Assembly: GCA_040755535.1 (NCBI GenBank)
Contig: JBFMAV010000015.1
Coordinates: 9,053-73,052, forward strand
Length of the DNA stretch: 64,000 bases
Direction: 5' to 3'
DNA from: Aquabacter sp040755535
GTDB lineage: Bacteria > Pseudomonadota > Alphaproteobacteria > Rhizobiales > Xanthobacteraceae
The notes under the pieces: model-generated
The model's input: the letters and a program-made list of their open reading frames with translations, nothing else
What the model was told of the DNA's origin: nothing
Databases searched by the model: none
Program-made: the position numbers and the translations under genes
In this document: piece by piece, positions 52,857-61,986 of the stretch
How positions within the stretch are numbered: the stretch's first letter is position 1
How the letters are laid out: each line of letters begins with the position of its first letter

Positions 52857-54224
52857 TCAGTCGATGCGCGCGCCGAGGCCGCGCATCATGGGCAGGAAGG
52901 TCGGGAAGGAGGTGGCGATGAAGGTGGTATCGTCGATGCCGACCCCCGCCTCGGACGCGAGCCCCAGGACCAGGAAGGCCATGGCGATGCGGTGGTCCAT
53001 GTGGGTCGCCACCGGCCCCCCGCCGCGCACCGCGCCGCCGCCCGCGATGATGAGATCGTCGCCCTGCACCTCATGGGCAATGCCGCAGACCGCGAGCCCG
53101 TCCGCCACGGCGGCGAGCCGGTCGCTTTCCTTCACCCGCAGCTCGGCAAGGCCGCGCATGGCGGTCGGGCCGTCCGCGAAGGCGGCAGCCACCGCGAGGA
53201 TGGGATATTCATCGATCATGGCTGGCGCCCGCTCGGGCGGAACCTCGACGCCCTTCAGCGCGGAATGGCGCACGCGCAGGTCCGCCACCGCCTCGCCGCC
53301 TTCCGTGCGCTCGGCCAGGATGTCGATGCGCGCGCCCATCTCCAACAGCGTGGTGACGAGGCCGATGCGCAGCGGGTTCATCATCATGTCGGTGATGACG
53401 ATGTCCGAGCCCGGCACCAGCAGCGCCGCCACCAGCGGGAAGGCCGCCGAAGACGGGTCGGATGGCACCACCACCGGGGCGCCGCGCAGCGCGGGCCGGC
53501 CGGTGAGCGTGATGGTGCGACCATGGGGGCCGAACGGCTCCACCCGCACCTGCGCGCCGAAATGGGTCAGCATGCGCTCGGTGTGGTCGCGCGTCGCCTC
53601 GCGCTCGCGCACCACCGTCTCGCCGGAGGCGGCGAGGCCCGCGAGCAGCACGGCGGACTTCACCTGTGCGGAGGGCACGGGGGTCTCATAAGTGAAGGCC
53701 GAGAGGTCCGCGAGCCCCTGGAGGGTGAGCGGAAGGCGCCCGCCCTCGGCGGCCGACAGCACCTCGACGCCCATGGCGCCCAGCGGATCGAGCACGCGGC
53801 GCATGGGACGCTTGCGCAGGCTCGCATCGCCATCAAACGTCGCGGCGATGGGATTTCCCGCCACCGCGCCCATCATGAGCCGCACGCCGGTACCGGAATT
53901 TCCGAAATCGAGCGGTGCCGCCGGCGCGCTGAAGCCGCCGACGCCCACGCCCTCCACCCGCCACTCGCCTTCACCGATCCGCTCGACCCGCGCGCCGAGG
54001 GCGGCACAGGCCTTGGCGGTGTTCAGCACATCCTCGCCTTCCAGCAGGCCGGTAATGTGAGTCTCGCCCCGCGAGAGCGCGCCGAGGATCAGCGCGCGGT
54101 GGGAGACGGACTTGTCCCCCGGCACCCGCACGCGACCGCTGAGCGCACCGCTCGGGCGCGCCGTCGCGGGGTGGGCCGAGCCCGTTCCATGGGCGGCGGG
54201 GGCGGCGGGGGCGGGGCTGGACAT
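52857..54224 (-). CDS. aroA: 3-phosphoshikimate 1-carboxyvinyltransferase (class II EPSP synthase)
   Basis: 455 residues, aligned across its length to the Agrobacterium CP4 class: GDKSVSHRALILG, RDHTERMLTHFGA, SAQVKSAVLLAGL, MIDEYPILAVAAAFA, LRVKESDRLAAVA. At the site where CP4 has Ala100 (glyphosate tolerance) this protein has Gly111 (FGNSGTG), and the NPTR motif reads NPLR. Shikimate pathway. Start at MSSPAPAAP; the first 20 residues are a low-complexity tail. Confidence 0.96.
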   Translation of the reverse strand: MSSPAPAAPAAHGTGSAHPATARPSGALSGRVRVPGDKSVSHRALILGALSRGETHITGLLEGEDVLNTAKACAALGARVERIGEGEWRVEGVGVGGFSAPAAPLDFGNSGTGVRLMMGAVAGNPIAATFDGDASLRKRPMRRVLDPLGAMGVEVLSAAEGGRLPLTLQGLADLSAFTYETPVPSAQVKSAVLLAGLAASGETVVREREATRDHTERMLTHFGAQVRVEPFGPHGRTITLTGRPALRGAPVVVPSDPSSAAFPLVAALLVPGSDIVITDMMMNPLRIGLVTTLLEMGARIDILAERTEGGEAVADLRVRHSALKGVEVPPERAPAMIDEYPILAVAAAFADGPTAMRGLAELRVKESDRLAAVADGLAVCGIAHEVQGDDLIIAGGGAVRGGGPVATHMDHRIAMAFLVLGLASEAGVGIDDTTFIATSFPTFLPMMRGLGARID

Positions 54225-54377
54225 GGGCGGCCTTATGGGGCGTTGGTTCGTGATTGGCGGTGCCTCTACCATGCGCGGGAGGGGCGCACCAAGGCCGAAG
54301 CGTTGATTCCGCCTTGACAGGGTGGCGGGCTTTGGTCAATGACCACCCCTCTTTTGAACCCAGCGAAGGGTCTTGCC

Positions 54378-54776
54378 GTGGCGAAGTCTGAACTCGGCAC
54401 TAAGCGGGTCTGCCCGGTGACGGGCCGCAAATTTTACGACCTGAACAAGGATCCGGTCGTCTCTCCCTATACGGGCGAGTCTTATCCCCGGTCCTTCTTC
54501 GAGCCCGCGGTCCGCGGCGGGCGTGCCGAGCCGCGCGCCGCAGTGGTTGCGGAAGAGGCCGAGGACGAGGTCGCCGACGTCGAGGTCATCTCCCTGGAGG
54601 AGGCCGACGAGGAAACGGCCGGCGCCAAGGTGGTGGCTGGTGAGGAGGATATCGACGTGGAAGACGACCTCGGCGACGCCGCGGACGACGACACGTTCCT
54701 CGAAGAAGACGAAGATGATGGGGATGACGTCTCCGATCTGATCGGAGAGGGGCTCGAGGACGACGAAGAGGCTTGA
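54378..54776 (+). CDS. TIGR02300 family protein
   Basis: 132 residues from a GTG after GAAGGG. N-terminal LGTKRVCPVTGRKFYDLNKDP, a ribbon-like head lacking a full second Cys pair, then an Ala/Glu/Asp-rich acidic tail (DEEA end) of about 80 residues. Conserved next to aroA in alphaproteobacteria, function unknown. The promoter is shared with divergent aroA. Confidence 0.88.
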   Translation: MAKSELGTKRVCPVTGRKFYDLNKDPVVSPYTGESYPRSFFEPAVRGGRAEPRAAVVAEEAEDEVADVEVISLEEADEETAGAKVVAGEEDIDVEDDLGDAADDDTFLEEDEDDGDDVSDLIGEGLEDDEEA

Positions 54777-54893
54777 TCATCTCCGCGGCCTGTGCTTAAA
54801 GGCCGCCCTCGCCCGAGGGAACTTCCCCCGGGCACCCCGCCGCGGGACACTTCCCGAGGAGCTTCCAAAAGAAGTTCCCACCCGCGGCCCGGT

Positions 54894-54969
<76 letters not shown>

Positions 54970-55462
54970 AATTTCTGATTTCCCTGCATTTCTGCTGAAG
55001 CCAGTGTTTCGAACGGCTCAGCGGCTGTGGGGCGGGACCCTCGGTCCTACGGACGCTATGATGTCCGCGAAAATCCCGAACCCCAGCAATAATCGTTGAA
55101 CGGCTTCGGCGTGAGAGGCGCCGGCTCAATCCGCGCGAATCACTTCGTTGGCGGAGAGCGATTCGCTTCCCGGCACGCGGATGCGACGGGCGGCCGGGAG
55201 TGCGGCGACCGGCGCCCGGAAAAAGAATCGGACGAATCACGGCGGACGCCCCGGCCTGCGGGCGAGCGTCTTCCCGCAGAGTGCGGCGCCTTGGCCCTTG
55301 CTGCCGCGCCTGCGCTTGAAGCTGCGCGTGACGGGGCCTACGCCGCCAAGTGTGACCTTTTTGCCGAGGCTGGAAAAAATTGCCTCGAACCGGCGGAACC
55401 CATGGGTCCAATTCGCCGGCTGCGCAGTTGTGGGGGCGATGGTTCTTCCAAGGAGACGCCCC
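54970..55462. other. intergenic region between the tRNA and the porin gene
   Basis: About 490 bases; overlapping open frames here have no family resemblance or ribosome site. Ends in the AAGGAG site of the porin gene. No repeat or further RNA gene recognised. Confidence 0.6.
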
Positions 55463-56182
55463 ATGAAGACTTCCCTGCTCGCCGGCACCGCCCTCGCGGC
55501 CACCTTCCTCTCAGCTGCCGTGCTCCCCGCTTCTGCGGCGGATCTCGCGCGGTCCTATCCCACCAAGGCCCCGGTGGTCGCCGTCCCGGTCTTTTCCTGG
55601 ACCGGCTTCTACATCGGCGGAAACGTCGGCTGGTCGTGGCTCAACAACGATCTGAACGTCTCGCCGGCGTTCGGCATTCCGGCCACCAGCCTCAGCGTCG
55701 GCGATGCCAACGGTTTCACGGGCGGCCTTCAGGTCGGCTACAACTGGCAGTTCGTGAACAATGTGGTGCTCGGCATCGAGGCCGACGTGCAATGGGCCGA
55801 TCTCGGCTCGTCGAGCGTCGCCATCGTCCCCTACGGCCCGTTCGCGGCCGGGTTCACCGACGGCAGCCTCAACGCCTTCGGCACCGTGCGTGCGCGCCTG
55901 GGCTATGCCATGGACCGCTTCATGCCCTACGTGACCGGCGGTCTCGCCTGGGGCACCACGGACTATGGCTCGATCTATGGCGTGGACACCTCGTCCACCA
56001 ATTGGGGCTGGACCATCGGCGGCGGCGTTGAATACGCCTTCACCAACAACTGGACGGCCAAGATCGAATATCAGTACATCGATCTGGAAGGCAGCAGCTA
56101 CACCATCGCGCCGACGCTCGGATCCATCAGCGCCGATACCCAGCTGAACGTCGTGAAAGTTGGTATCAACTACAAGTTCTGA
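55463..56182 (+). CDS. outer-membrane beta-barrel protein (Omp25/31-like)
   Basis: 239 residues: Sec signal (cleavage at ASAADL), then WTGFYIGGNVGW, GGLQVGYNWQF, ARLGYA, GGGVEYAFTNNWTAKIEYQYIDL and terminal VGINYKF typical of the alphaproteobacterial Omp25/Omp31 eight-stranded barrel. Terminal Phe fits BAM recognition. Confidence 0.93.
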   Translation: MKTSLLAGTALAATFLSAAVLPASAADLARSYPTKAPVVAVPVFSWTGFYIGGNVGWSWLNNDLNVSPAFGIPATSLSVGDANGFTGGLQVGYNWQFVNNVVLGIEADVQWADLGSSSVAIVPYGPFAAGFTDGSLNAFGTVRARLGYAMDRFMPYVTGGLAWGTTDYGSIYGVDTSSTNWGWTIGGGVEYAFTNNWTAKIEYQYIDLEGSSYTIAPTLGSISADTQLNVVKVGINYKF

Positions 56183-56201
56183 ACATCAATTCTAAAAGAC
56201 G

Positions 56202-56236
56202 GGCGCCGGTCTCGACCAGATCGGCGCCTTTCTTTT
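56202..56236 (+). terminator. intrinsic terminator after the porin gene
   Basis: GGCGCCG/CGGCGCC arms with a 13-base loop, then TTTCTTTT. Confidence 0.88.
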
Positions 56237-56244
56237 CGGCCGAT

Positions 56245-56283
56245 CAAAAAAACGCCGACCCGCCAGTCAAGGCCGGGTCGGCG
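56245..56283 (-). terminator. intrinsic terminator after the KGG stress protein gene
   Basis: Minus strand: CGCCGACCCG, 11-base loop, CGGGTCGGCG, then a run of T. About 80 bases after the stop. Confidence 0.85.
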
Positions 56284-56361
56284 CGTCGCGCTCACGATAT
56301 CAGGCGAACAATCAAAAACTTGGGATGCGCAGCCGCGCCGCAGCGCGGCACGCCTGCAAAT

Positions 56362-56622
56362 TCATTCAGCGGCTTCGCTGAGGCGCTTGCGCCCGCCTTT
56401 GCGCCCCGCGCGAGAGGCCAGCGTGCGGTCCATCGAAAAGCTTCGCTTATCGTCCGAAACGCTCTTTCCACCGCGCGCGCCGGCTTCCGCCGCCAATTCG
56501 CGGCTCTGGGAAAAACTGCGCTTTTCCGGTGGAATGCTCTGGCCCCCCAGCCGAGCGATGGCCCGCCGCTTTTCAGGGGACATGGCTGCAAATCCGCGGG
56601 GGGTCTTGGTCTCTTGGCTCAT
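56362..56622 (-). CDS. KGG repeat (con-10 type) general stress protein
   Basis: 86 residues with two to three repeats of the GG-x4-x-KRSFS...A..AGxxGG pattern (RLGGQSIPPEKRSFS; ARGGKSVSDDKRSFS; RAGRKGGRKR). Highly hydrophilic stress proteins of this sort rise in stationary phase or desiccation. GGAGG lies nine bases upstream of the ATG. Confidence 0.8.
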   Translation of the reverse strand: MSQETKTPRGFAAMSPEKRRAIARLGGQSIPPEKRSFSQSRELAAEAGARGGKSVSDDKRSFSMDRTLASRAGRKGGRKRLSEAAE

Positions 56623-56798
56623 CTCCTGCGGCCTCCGCATTTGCCGGGTTCAAGTTTTGCAAACGCAGAGCCGGATCATCAGTTCCACTGTGGGCGGAAA
56701 AATTTGCGTGGACCTCACCCCTTCCGTCGCGAGGGGCGTGCCATCTGGTGGCAGGGCGCGGAGTGGCTTAAGGTTCCTGGAAGGGGGAAGGAACCGGT

Positions 56799-58472
56799 AT
56801 GCGCGTCCTTGGGGGCCGATGGCGGGAGAGGGTTCGCGCGCGCAGCGTCGGCATGCGCGCGGTGCTCCTCGGTGCGCTGGTCGCCCTGCCGCTCCTGATT
56901 TTCGGCACCGTCGCCTGGTATGATTATCTGGACGAGGTCCGAGATGCCCGCCAGTCCGCGCTTCGCTCGGCCTATTCGCTCGCCGAACATGCGGATTCGG
57001 TCTTCAATTCCATCGACCTCGCCCTGAAGCAGGTGGACCGCGTGCTTGGCGCGCGCGGCGCCGTCGACACGCGGGGAGATGGCGATTTCCACCAGGTGCT
57101 CCAGGATCTTACCCGGCGGATGCCGCCAGTGGAGTCGATCTTTCTGGTTGACGAGGGCGGGGTGATCGCGGCCTCCAGCCGCGCCTTTCCCATGGCGCCC
57201 TACGATGTTCAGCACCGTGAATATTTCCTCGCCGCAAAGGCCGGCCAGGATGGATTGTTCGTTTCAGTGCCATTCCGGGGTGAGTTCGCGCGCTCCGTCG
57301 CCTTCACTGCCAGCCGTCCGGTCATTCGCAACGGTGTTTTCCGCGGCCTCGTCGCTGTCACGGTCTTTCCGGAATATTTTCATTCCCTGTACCGCAGCAC
57401 GTTCCTGATGGAGCAGACGGGCGAACCGACCGCCTTGCTGCTGCGGCGTGACGGCACGGTGATCTTCCGCTCACCCGACCAGCGGGGCTCCGACCCGCTG
57501 CTGGTGTCGTCGGACCTCGTCACCCAAGCCAACAGTTTGAACACCGGGCTCCTCCTCGGTGCGGGCACCATTGACGGGCGCTCCGACATCACCGCCTTCC
57601 GCTCGCTGCCGAGCGCGCCGCTGACCTTCGTCTATGCGGTGCGCCAAGCGGATCTCACGGCGGATTGGTATCGCCGGCTGGCCGGCTACGGTCTGATGAT
57701 GGCGTGCGTCAGCGGTGTCCTCGCCACCGGCGGGGCGCTGTTGCTCTTCGGCCCACCGGGCATTGAGGAGGGAGCCCTCGCGCCGTCCCCGCCGAGGATC
57801 GGTGAAGGGGCGCTTCAACCGAGATTGCGGGGGGCCGTGACGGTGCTGGATGCGGCCCGTGCGAATCTCGGACTGGTCCGGCGCATGGCGGATGATCCCA
57901 GCGTGGGAGGCGGTGTCGATGCGCGCGCCCTCGTCGAGGGCGCCAGCTTCGGAATAGACGAGGCCCAGCGCCTGCTCAGTGGGCGCGGTGGACGGTTGGA
58001 GGGGCGGATCGTCAATGTCCGCATCTCGCTGCGCGATTTGCGGCTCCTCCTGATGGGATCGGTGTGGCCGCACCTCGAAATCTCGGAACCGGCCGAGGGA
58101 CCGGAGCCCCTGGACATCTTTGTCGATCCGGGCGCGTTCGACCTCGCACTGCTCGATCTCGCCCTCGGACTATGGGAACATGTGGCACCGGGCGCACGCG
58201 TGACGGTCCACGCGCGGCCGCGCGTGGTGCGGATAGATGAAGCCGCGCCCGTGGCTCCCGGCGATTATGCGGTCATCACGTTCACGCTCTTGGTCGAGCA
58301 CGAAGGCGAAGGCCCGGTTCGTCAAAGCGCCGAAGCGCGGCTGCGCCAGGCGGCGTCCTTCGCCCAGTCGTGCGAGGGTCATCTGGAATTGGAATATGAG
58401 GGGCCGCGTATTGCGCGGGCCAGTCTCTTTCTGCCGGCCGCTCTGGTCAGCGAGCAACCCGCGCGGACCTGA
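56799..58472 (+). CDS. dCache sensor membrane protein with degenerate histidine-kinase region
   Basis: 557 residues. TM1 (about 20-42), a periplasmic double-Cache sensor (43-290, with HREYFLAAKAGQDGLFVSVPFRG and SRPVIRNGVFRGLVAVTV), TM2 (about 297-320). The cytoplasmic part resembles HisKA/HATPase but lacks the His, the N-box Asn (LLDLALGLWEHV where LLNLALNARDAM is usual) and the DxGxG box (VEHEGEGPV); ASFAQSCEGHLELEYEG and FLPAA echo the final G box. It would bind ligand but cannot phosphorylate. No response regulator adjacent. Confidence 0.75.
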   Translation: MRVLGGRWRERVRARSVGMRAVLLGALVALPLLIFGTVAWYDYLDEVRDARQSALRSAYSLAEHADSVFNSIDLALKQVDRVLGARGAVDTRGDGDFHQVLQDLTRRMPPVESIFLVDEGGVIAASSRAFPMAPYDVQHREYFLAAKAGQDGLFVSVPFRGEFARSVAFTASRPVIRNGVFRGLVAVTVFPEYFHSLYRSTFLMEQTGEPTALLLRRDGTVIFRSPDQRGSDPLLVSSDLVTQANSLNTGLLLGAGTIDGRSDITAFRSLPSAPLTFVYAVRQADLTADWYRRLAGYGLMMACVSGVLATGGALLLFGPPGIEEGALAPSPPRIGEGALQPRLRGAVTVLDAARANLGLVRRMADDPSVGGGVDARALVEGASFGIDEAQRLLSGRGGRLEGRIVNVRISLRDLRLLLMGSVWPHLEISEPAEGPEPLDIFVDPGAFDLALLDLALGLWEHVAPGARVTVHARPRVVRIDEAAPVAPGDYAVITFTLLVEHEGEGPVRQSAEARLRQAASFAQSCEGHLELEYEGPRIARASLFLPAALVSEQPART

Positions 58473-58499
58473 TGGCAGGCTATTCTTGAGGTTGATGTG

Positions 58500-59072
58500 A
58501 TGCGCGCTTTTGGATTGAGGCCGGCTCCAGCAGCGGTCATGTTTACGTTGGCCCTCATGACGGGAGGGGCGCCGGCTTTGGCGGCGCCCGCGCCGAAATG
58601 TCTGTCCGGAGAAGGATTCCAGGTGGTCTATCGGGAAAAGACCAACGCCGTCGGCTCCGACATCCTGGTCCAGGCGCTGAACGGCAAGGCCCGCAAATGC
58701 GCGTTCGACCGCAAGGAGGGCGACTATAAGATCGGCGGGGCCGATGATGCGGACTATGTACTCGGCTTGAGCGGAACTGTTCTCGTGCTCGATCAGGGGA
58801 CGGGTCCCGACCGCACGCTCGCGCTCTATGATCTCCAGGCCCGAAAGGTGATCCTTAATCAGGATTATGACGATTCCGAACCGGTGAAGGTGGAGCCGGG
58901 ACAAGTGACGTTCCGGGCCGTGACGGGACCGGCAAATGCCTCCAACTGCCCGGAGTTCAAGTCCTTTGAAGCCAACGGCCTGGGGGCCGCGCTGACGCAG
59001 GCGGCCGTCGTCAGCCTGCCTGGGGCCAAGCTCGCCCTGTCGGGCAAGCCCGGCTGCATCGCCCGCCAGTAG
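58500..59072 (+). CDS. exported protein, unknown
   Basis: 190 residues with a signal peptide (cleavage near ALAAPAPK) and Cys pairs at CLSGEGF ... CAFDRK and NCPEFK ... PGCIARQ that likely form disulfides. Mixed beta-rich sequence without a recognised family. Starts 28 bases after the sensor gene and may share its transcript. A GTG one codon before is also possible. Confidence 0.55.
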   Translation: MRAFGLRPAPAAVMFTLALMTGGAPALAAPAPKCLSGEGFQVVYREKTNAVGSDILVQALNGKARKCAFDRKEGDYKIGGADDADYVLGLSGTVLVLDQGTGPDRTLALYDLQARKVILNQDYDDSEPVKVEPGQVTFRAVTGPANASNCPEFKSFEANGLGAALTQAAVVSLPGAKLALSGKPGCIARQ

Positions 59073-59092
59073 CGCACCGTCGCCGGGGGTAT

Positions 59093-59560
59093 TTATCTCA
59101 GGGTGAAGAAGGTCATGAGGACCTTTCCATCGGCTCCGGCAAGGCACAGGAAACGGTGCGCCTTGTCGGACCGGTCGCGCTGGATATAGGCCTCGCCCAT
59201 CAGGACCGCCTCGACCTTGGTATCCTCCACGGCGAGCTTGGCGTGCGCCACGGTCAGGCCGTCCATGTCGATGAAGATGTCCTCGACGCTGGGCGAACGG
59301 CCCTTGAGCACCGCCAAGGCGTGGGCCTTGCAGGCTTTTACAAGCGCCATGTCCTGCTCGGCTTCCTTCTGAGCCTGTTCCGCGGCTTTCTCGGCCGGTG
59401 GCGCAGGGGGAAGCGGGGGCGTCGCCGGTGCCGGGGTCTGAGCCGGACCTTGCGCGGCGGCCGGAAGGCAGGCGGTTCCGAGCAGCATCAGGCTCACCGC
59501 CAGAGCATTCTGGGTGCGGCCCGCGCGGCCGGCACGGGACGTGAAACGGGAAAAGGACAT
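59093..59560 (-). CDS. exported protein, unknown
   Basis: 155 residues; signal peptide with cleavage near PAAAQG, a Pro/Ala-rich linker, a Lys/Glu-rich helix (AEKAAEQAQKEAEQDM) and a small domain with VEDIFIDMDGLTVAHAKLAVE. Convergent with the preceding gene. No family recognised. Confidence 0.55.
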   Translation of the reverse strand: MSFSRFTSRAGRAGRTQNALAVSLMLLGTACLPAAAQGPAQTPAPATPPLPPAPPAEKAAEQAQKEAEQDMALVKACKAHALAVLKGRSPSVEDIFIDMDGLTVAHAKLAVEDTKVEAVLMGEAYIQRDRSDKAHRFLCLAGADGKVLMTFFTLR

Positions 59561-59682
59561 GGTTCCCCTCGCATCAGGTTTCGGCATGAAACGCCCGGCG
59601 GCGCTTTTTGTGCCGCTGAAGGTTGCCGGAAACAGGCGAGGGGCCCTTGGGGCGATCGGACGGCGACGCGCGGGTTGCGCTG

Positions 59683-59916
59683 TCAGTCGCTTTCTTCCGA
59701 GGCGTCGGACGGCGCGATCAACTTGTCCAGGGCCGCCATGAGGTCATCGCCGATGGCCTCCACCTCTTCGCTCGACAAGGCGGGATCGCAGGGCAGCACG
59801 AACCGCTGTTCACCCTCGTCGGTCGCGAGGTCGAGGATGAGCGCGCTCGGCAATCCCTCGGGATGCACGAAATTGATGCGCAGGCCGGTCAGGATGGAGG
59901 CGAGGATCTCGGACAT
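59683..59916 (-). CDS. small soluble protein, unknown
   Basis: 77 residues, acidic, starting MSEILASILTGLRINFV; ends in a Asp/Glu/Ser-rich tail. No recognised family. Same strand as the MarR gene, 82 bases downstream of it. Confidence 0.45.
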   Translation of the reverse strand: MSEILASILTGLRINFVHPEGLPSALILDLATDEGEQRFVLPCDPALSSEEVEAIGDDLMAALDKLIAPSDASEESD

Positions 59917-59998
59917 GGCGGAACTCCCGTTGTGAACCGCCATGTGCGCCCGCCCGCCCGCCTTGTCGAGAGCCTTCTCCGCCTCGTCCCGCGTGCGG

Positions 59999-60460
59999 TC
60001 AGCGCAGACGGTCCAGCAGGCCGAGAAACTGCGCCTGTTCCTCCCGGGACAGGGGCGCCAGCGTCTCCTGAGAAATGCTGTGCGCGGCAGGGATCAGGCG
60101 TTCCGCCAGCGCGCGGCCCTCGTCCGTCAAGGCCGCGACCAGCCGGCGCCCATCTTCGGGATCGGGCCGCGTTTCCACCAGGCCGCGCTTCACGAGCCGA
60201 TCCACCACGCCCTTGATGGTGGCCGCATCCATGGCGGTGAGGCGTCCCAGGAGATTCTGCGAGCACGGCCCCTTCTCGTGCAGCTTGGACAAGGCGGCCC
60301 ATTGCGTGGGGGTGAGATCCTCTCCCATCACCGCGCCGAAGATCGACGTGTGCCGCTGGTTCACCTGGCGCAGCAGGAAGCCCACCTGGTGATCCAACAC
60401 ATAGGCATCCGCGTCGCGCTTGCGCGCGCGCGCCGCTGCGGCTCTTGGCTTCGTGCTCAC
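59999..60460 (-). CDS. MarR family transcriptional regulator
   Basis: 153 residues. Winged helix with LLGRLTAMDAATIKGVVDRLVKRGLVETRPDPEDGRR; N- and C-terminal helices for dimerisation. Its position after the liv-type genes suggests it controls that transporter. Confidence 0.88.
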   Translation of the reverse strand: MSTKPRAAAARARKRDADAYVLDHQVGFLLRQVNQRHTSIFGAVMGEDLTPTQWAALSKLHEKGPCSQNLLGRLTAMDAATIKGVVDRLVKRGLVETRPDPEDGRRLVAALTDEGRALAERLIPAAHSISQETLAPLSREEQAQFLGLLDRLR

Positions 60461-60502
60461 GCCCCACCTTCCCCCAACGCCCTGCGATTTCCCCCTGTCC
60501 GG

Positions 60503-61207
60503 TCAGACGGCCAGATAGGCATCGCGAATCTCCGGATTGGCTTCCAGCTCCGCCATGGAGCCCGAGAAGCGCATCCGCCCCTTCTGGATGATATAGGCGC
60601 GATCTGAAATGAGCTTGGCAAAATGCAGGTTCTGCTCGGAGATGACGACGCTCAGACCCTCTTTCTTCATGGTGAGGATCGCATCGGCCATCTGCTCCAC
60701 GATCTTGGGCGCGAGGCCCTCGGAGGGCTCGTCCAGCAGCACAAGCGAAGGATTTCCCATGAGCGTGCGCCCGATGGTCAGCATCTGCTGCTCGCCGCCG
60801 CTCATCTGCCCGCCCGGCCGGCGGCGCATCTCGCCGAGATTGGGAAAGAGCGCATAGATGCGCTCGGGGGTCCAGGTGGCGACGCCCGCGCGGGGCGGCT
60901 GGCGTCCCACGGAGAAATTCTCCTCCACGGTGAGTTCGGTGAAGATGCGCCGATCTTCGGGCACATAGCCGAGCCCGCGCCGGACGATGTCATAGGTCGG
61001 CAGGCGGGAAATGTCGGCCCCGTCGAAGCGGATCTGTCCGCTGCGCTGGGAGACGAGGCCCACGACCGAGCGGAACGTCGTGCTCTTGCCCGCGCCATTG
61101 CGCCCGAGCAGGGCCACCACCTCGCCCGCGCCGATCTCGAAGGCAACGTCGAACAGGATATGGGCCGGGCCGTAATGGCTGTTGAGGCCGCTGACTTCGA
61201 GCTTCAT
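60503..61207 (-). CDS. livF: branched-chain amino acid-type ABC transporter ATP-binding protein LivF
   Basis: 234 residues: Walker A GRNGAGKST, LSGGE-like signature as MSGGEQQML, Walker B LVLLDEPSEGLAP, LivF type. ATGA overlap with livG. Energises uptake of an amino or carboxylic acid. Confidence 0.92.
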   Translation of the reverse strand: MKLEVSGLNSHYGPAHILFDVAFEIGAGEVVALLGRNGAGKSTTFRSVVGLVSQRSGQIRFDGADISRLPTYDIVRRGLGYVPEDRRIFTELTVEENFSVGRQPPRAGVATWTPERIYALFPNLGEMRRRPGGQMSGGEQQMLTIGRTLMGNPSLVLLDEPSEGLAPKIVEQMADAILTMKKEGLSVVISEQNLHFAKLISDRAYIIQKGRMRFSGSMAELEANPEIRDAYLAV

Positions 61208-61986
61208 GCCGCATCCCCTTCGCGGTGCTTGGCATCATAGAGCAGGCCTTCGCCCAGATAGATGGCGCGCACCTGCGGGTCGCGTCGCACCTCCTCGGGC
61301 GTGCCGGTGGCGATCAATTCGCCCCGGTTCAGCACCATCACGCTGTCCGCATGCTCGAACACCACGTCCATGTCGTGCTCGGTGAACAGCACGCCGATGC
61401 CCTTCTCCCGCGCGATGTCGGCGGTAAGGCGCATGAGATCGACGCGCTCCTTGGGCGCCATGCCGGCGGTGGGCTCATCCATCAGGAGGAGCTTGGGGGC
61501 ATTGGCGAGCGCAATGGCAAGTTCCAGGCGCTTGAGGTCGCCATAGGCGAGTTCACCGCAGGGACGTTCCGCCTGCGCTTCCATGCCCACCAAGGCCAGC
61601 AGCGTGTCCGCCTCGCTGCGAAACGCCCGGCTCGCGGAGGTGAAGCCGGACCAGAGCCGGCGATGATAGGAGAGCAGCGCCACCTGCACATTTTCCCGCA
61701 CGCTCATGGAGCCGAAAGTGGCGGTGATCTGGAACGTACGTCCCACGCCCATGCGCCACACGACGCGGGGCGGAAGGCCCACAATTTCCTTGCCGTTCAG
61801 CGAGATGGAGCCCGCATTGGGCCGGATCTGCCCGTTCAGCATGTTGAAGCAGGTGCTCTTGCCCGCCCCGTTGGGGCCGATCAGGGCCAGAATACGCCCC
61901 GCGTCCAGCGAGAAGGACACACCCCGCACCGCGTGCACGCCGCCATAGGATTTGGCGAGGGATGTGACGTTGAGCAGGATGGTCAT
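61204..61986 (-). CDS. livG: branched-chain amino acid-type ABC transporter ATP-binding protein LivG
   Basis: 260 residues: GPNGAGKSTCFNMLNG, then signature LAYGDLKRLELAIAL and LLLMDEPTAGMAP, as in LivG. ATGA overlap with the fused permease gene and with livF. Confidence 0.92.
   Translation of the reverse strand: MTILLNVTSLAKSYGGVHAVRGVSFSLDAGRILALIGPNGAGKSTCFNMLNGQIRPNAGSISLNGKEIVGLPPRVVWRMGVGRTFQITATFGSMSVRENVQVALLSYHRRLWSGFTSASRAFRSEADTLLALVGMEAQAERPCGELAYGDLKRLELAIALANAPKLLLMDEPTAGMAPKERVDLMRLTADIAREKGIGVLFTEHDMDVVFEHADSVMVLNRGELIATGTPEEVRRDPQVRAIYLGEGLLYDAKHREGDAA

Noticed and set aside
55096..56031. A 311-residue frame over the porin gene
   Set aside because: Arg/Gly-rich out-of-frame shadow; the porin frame has a signal peptide, ribosome site and terminator.
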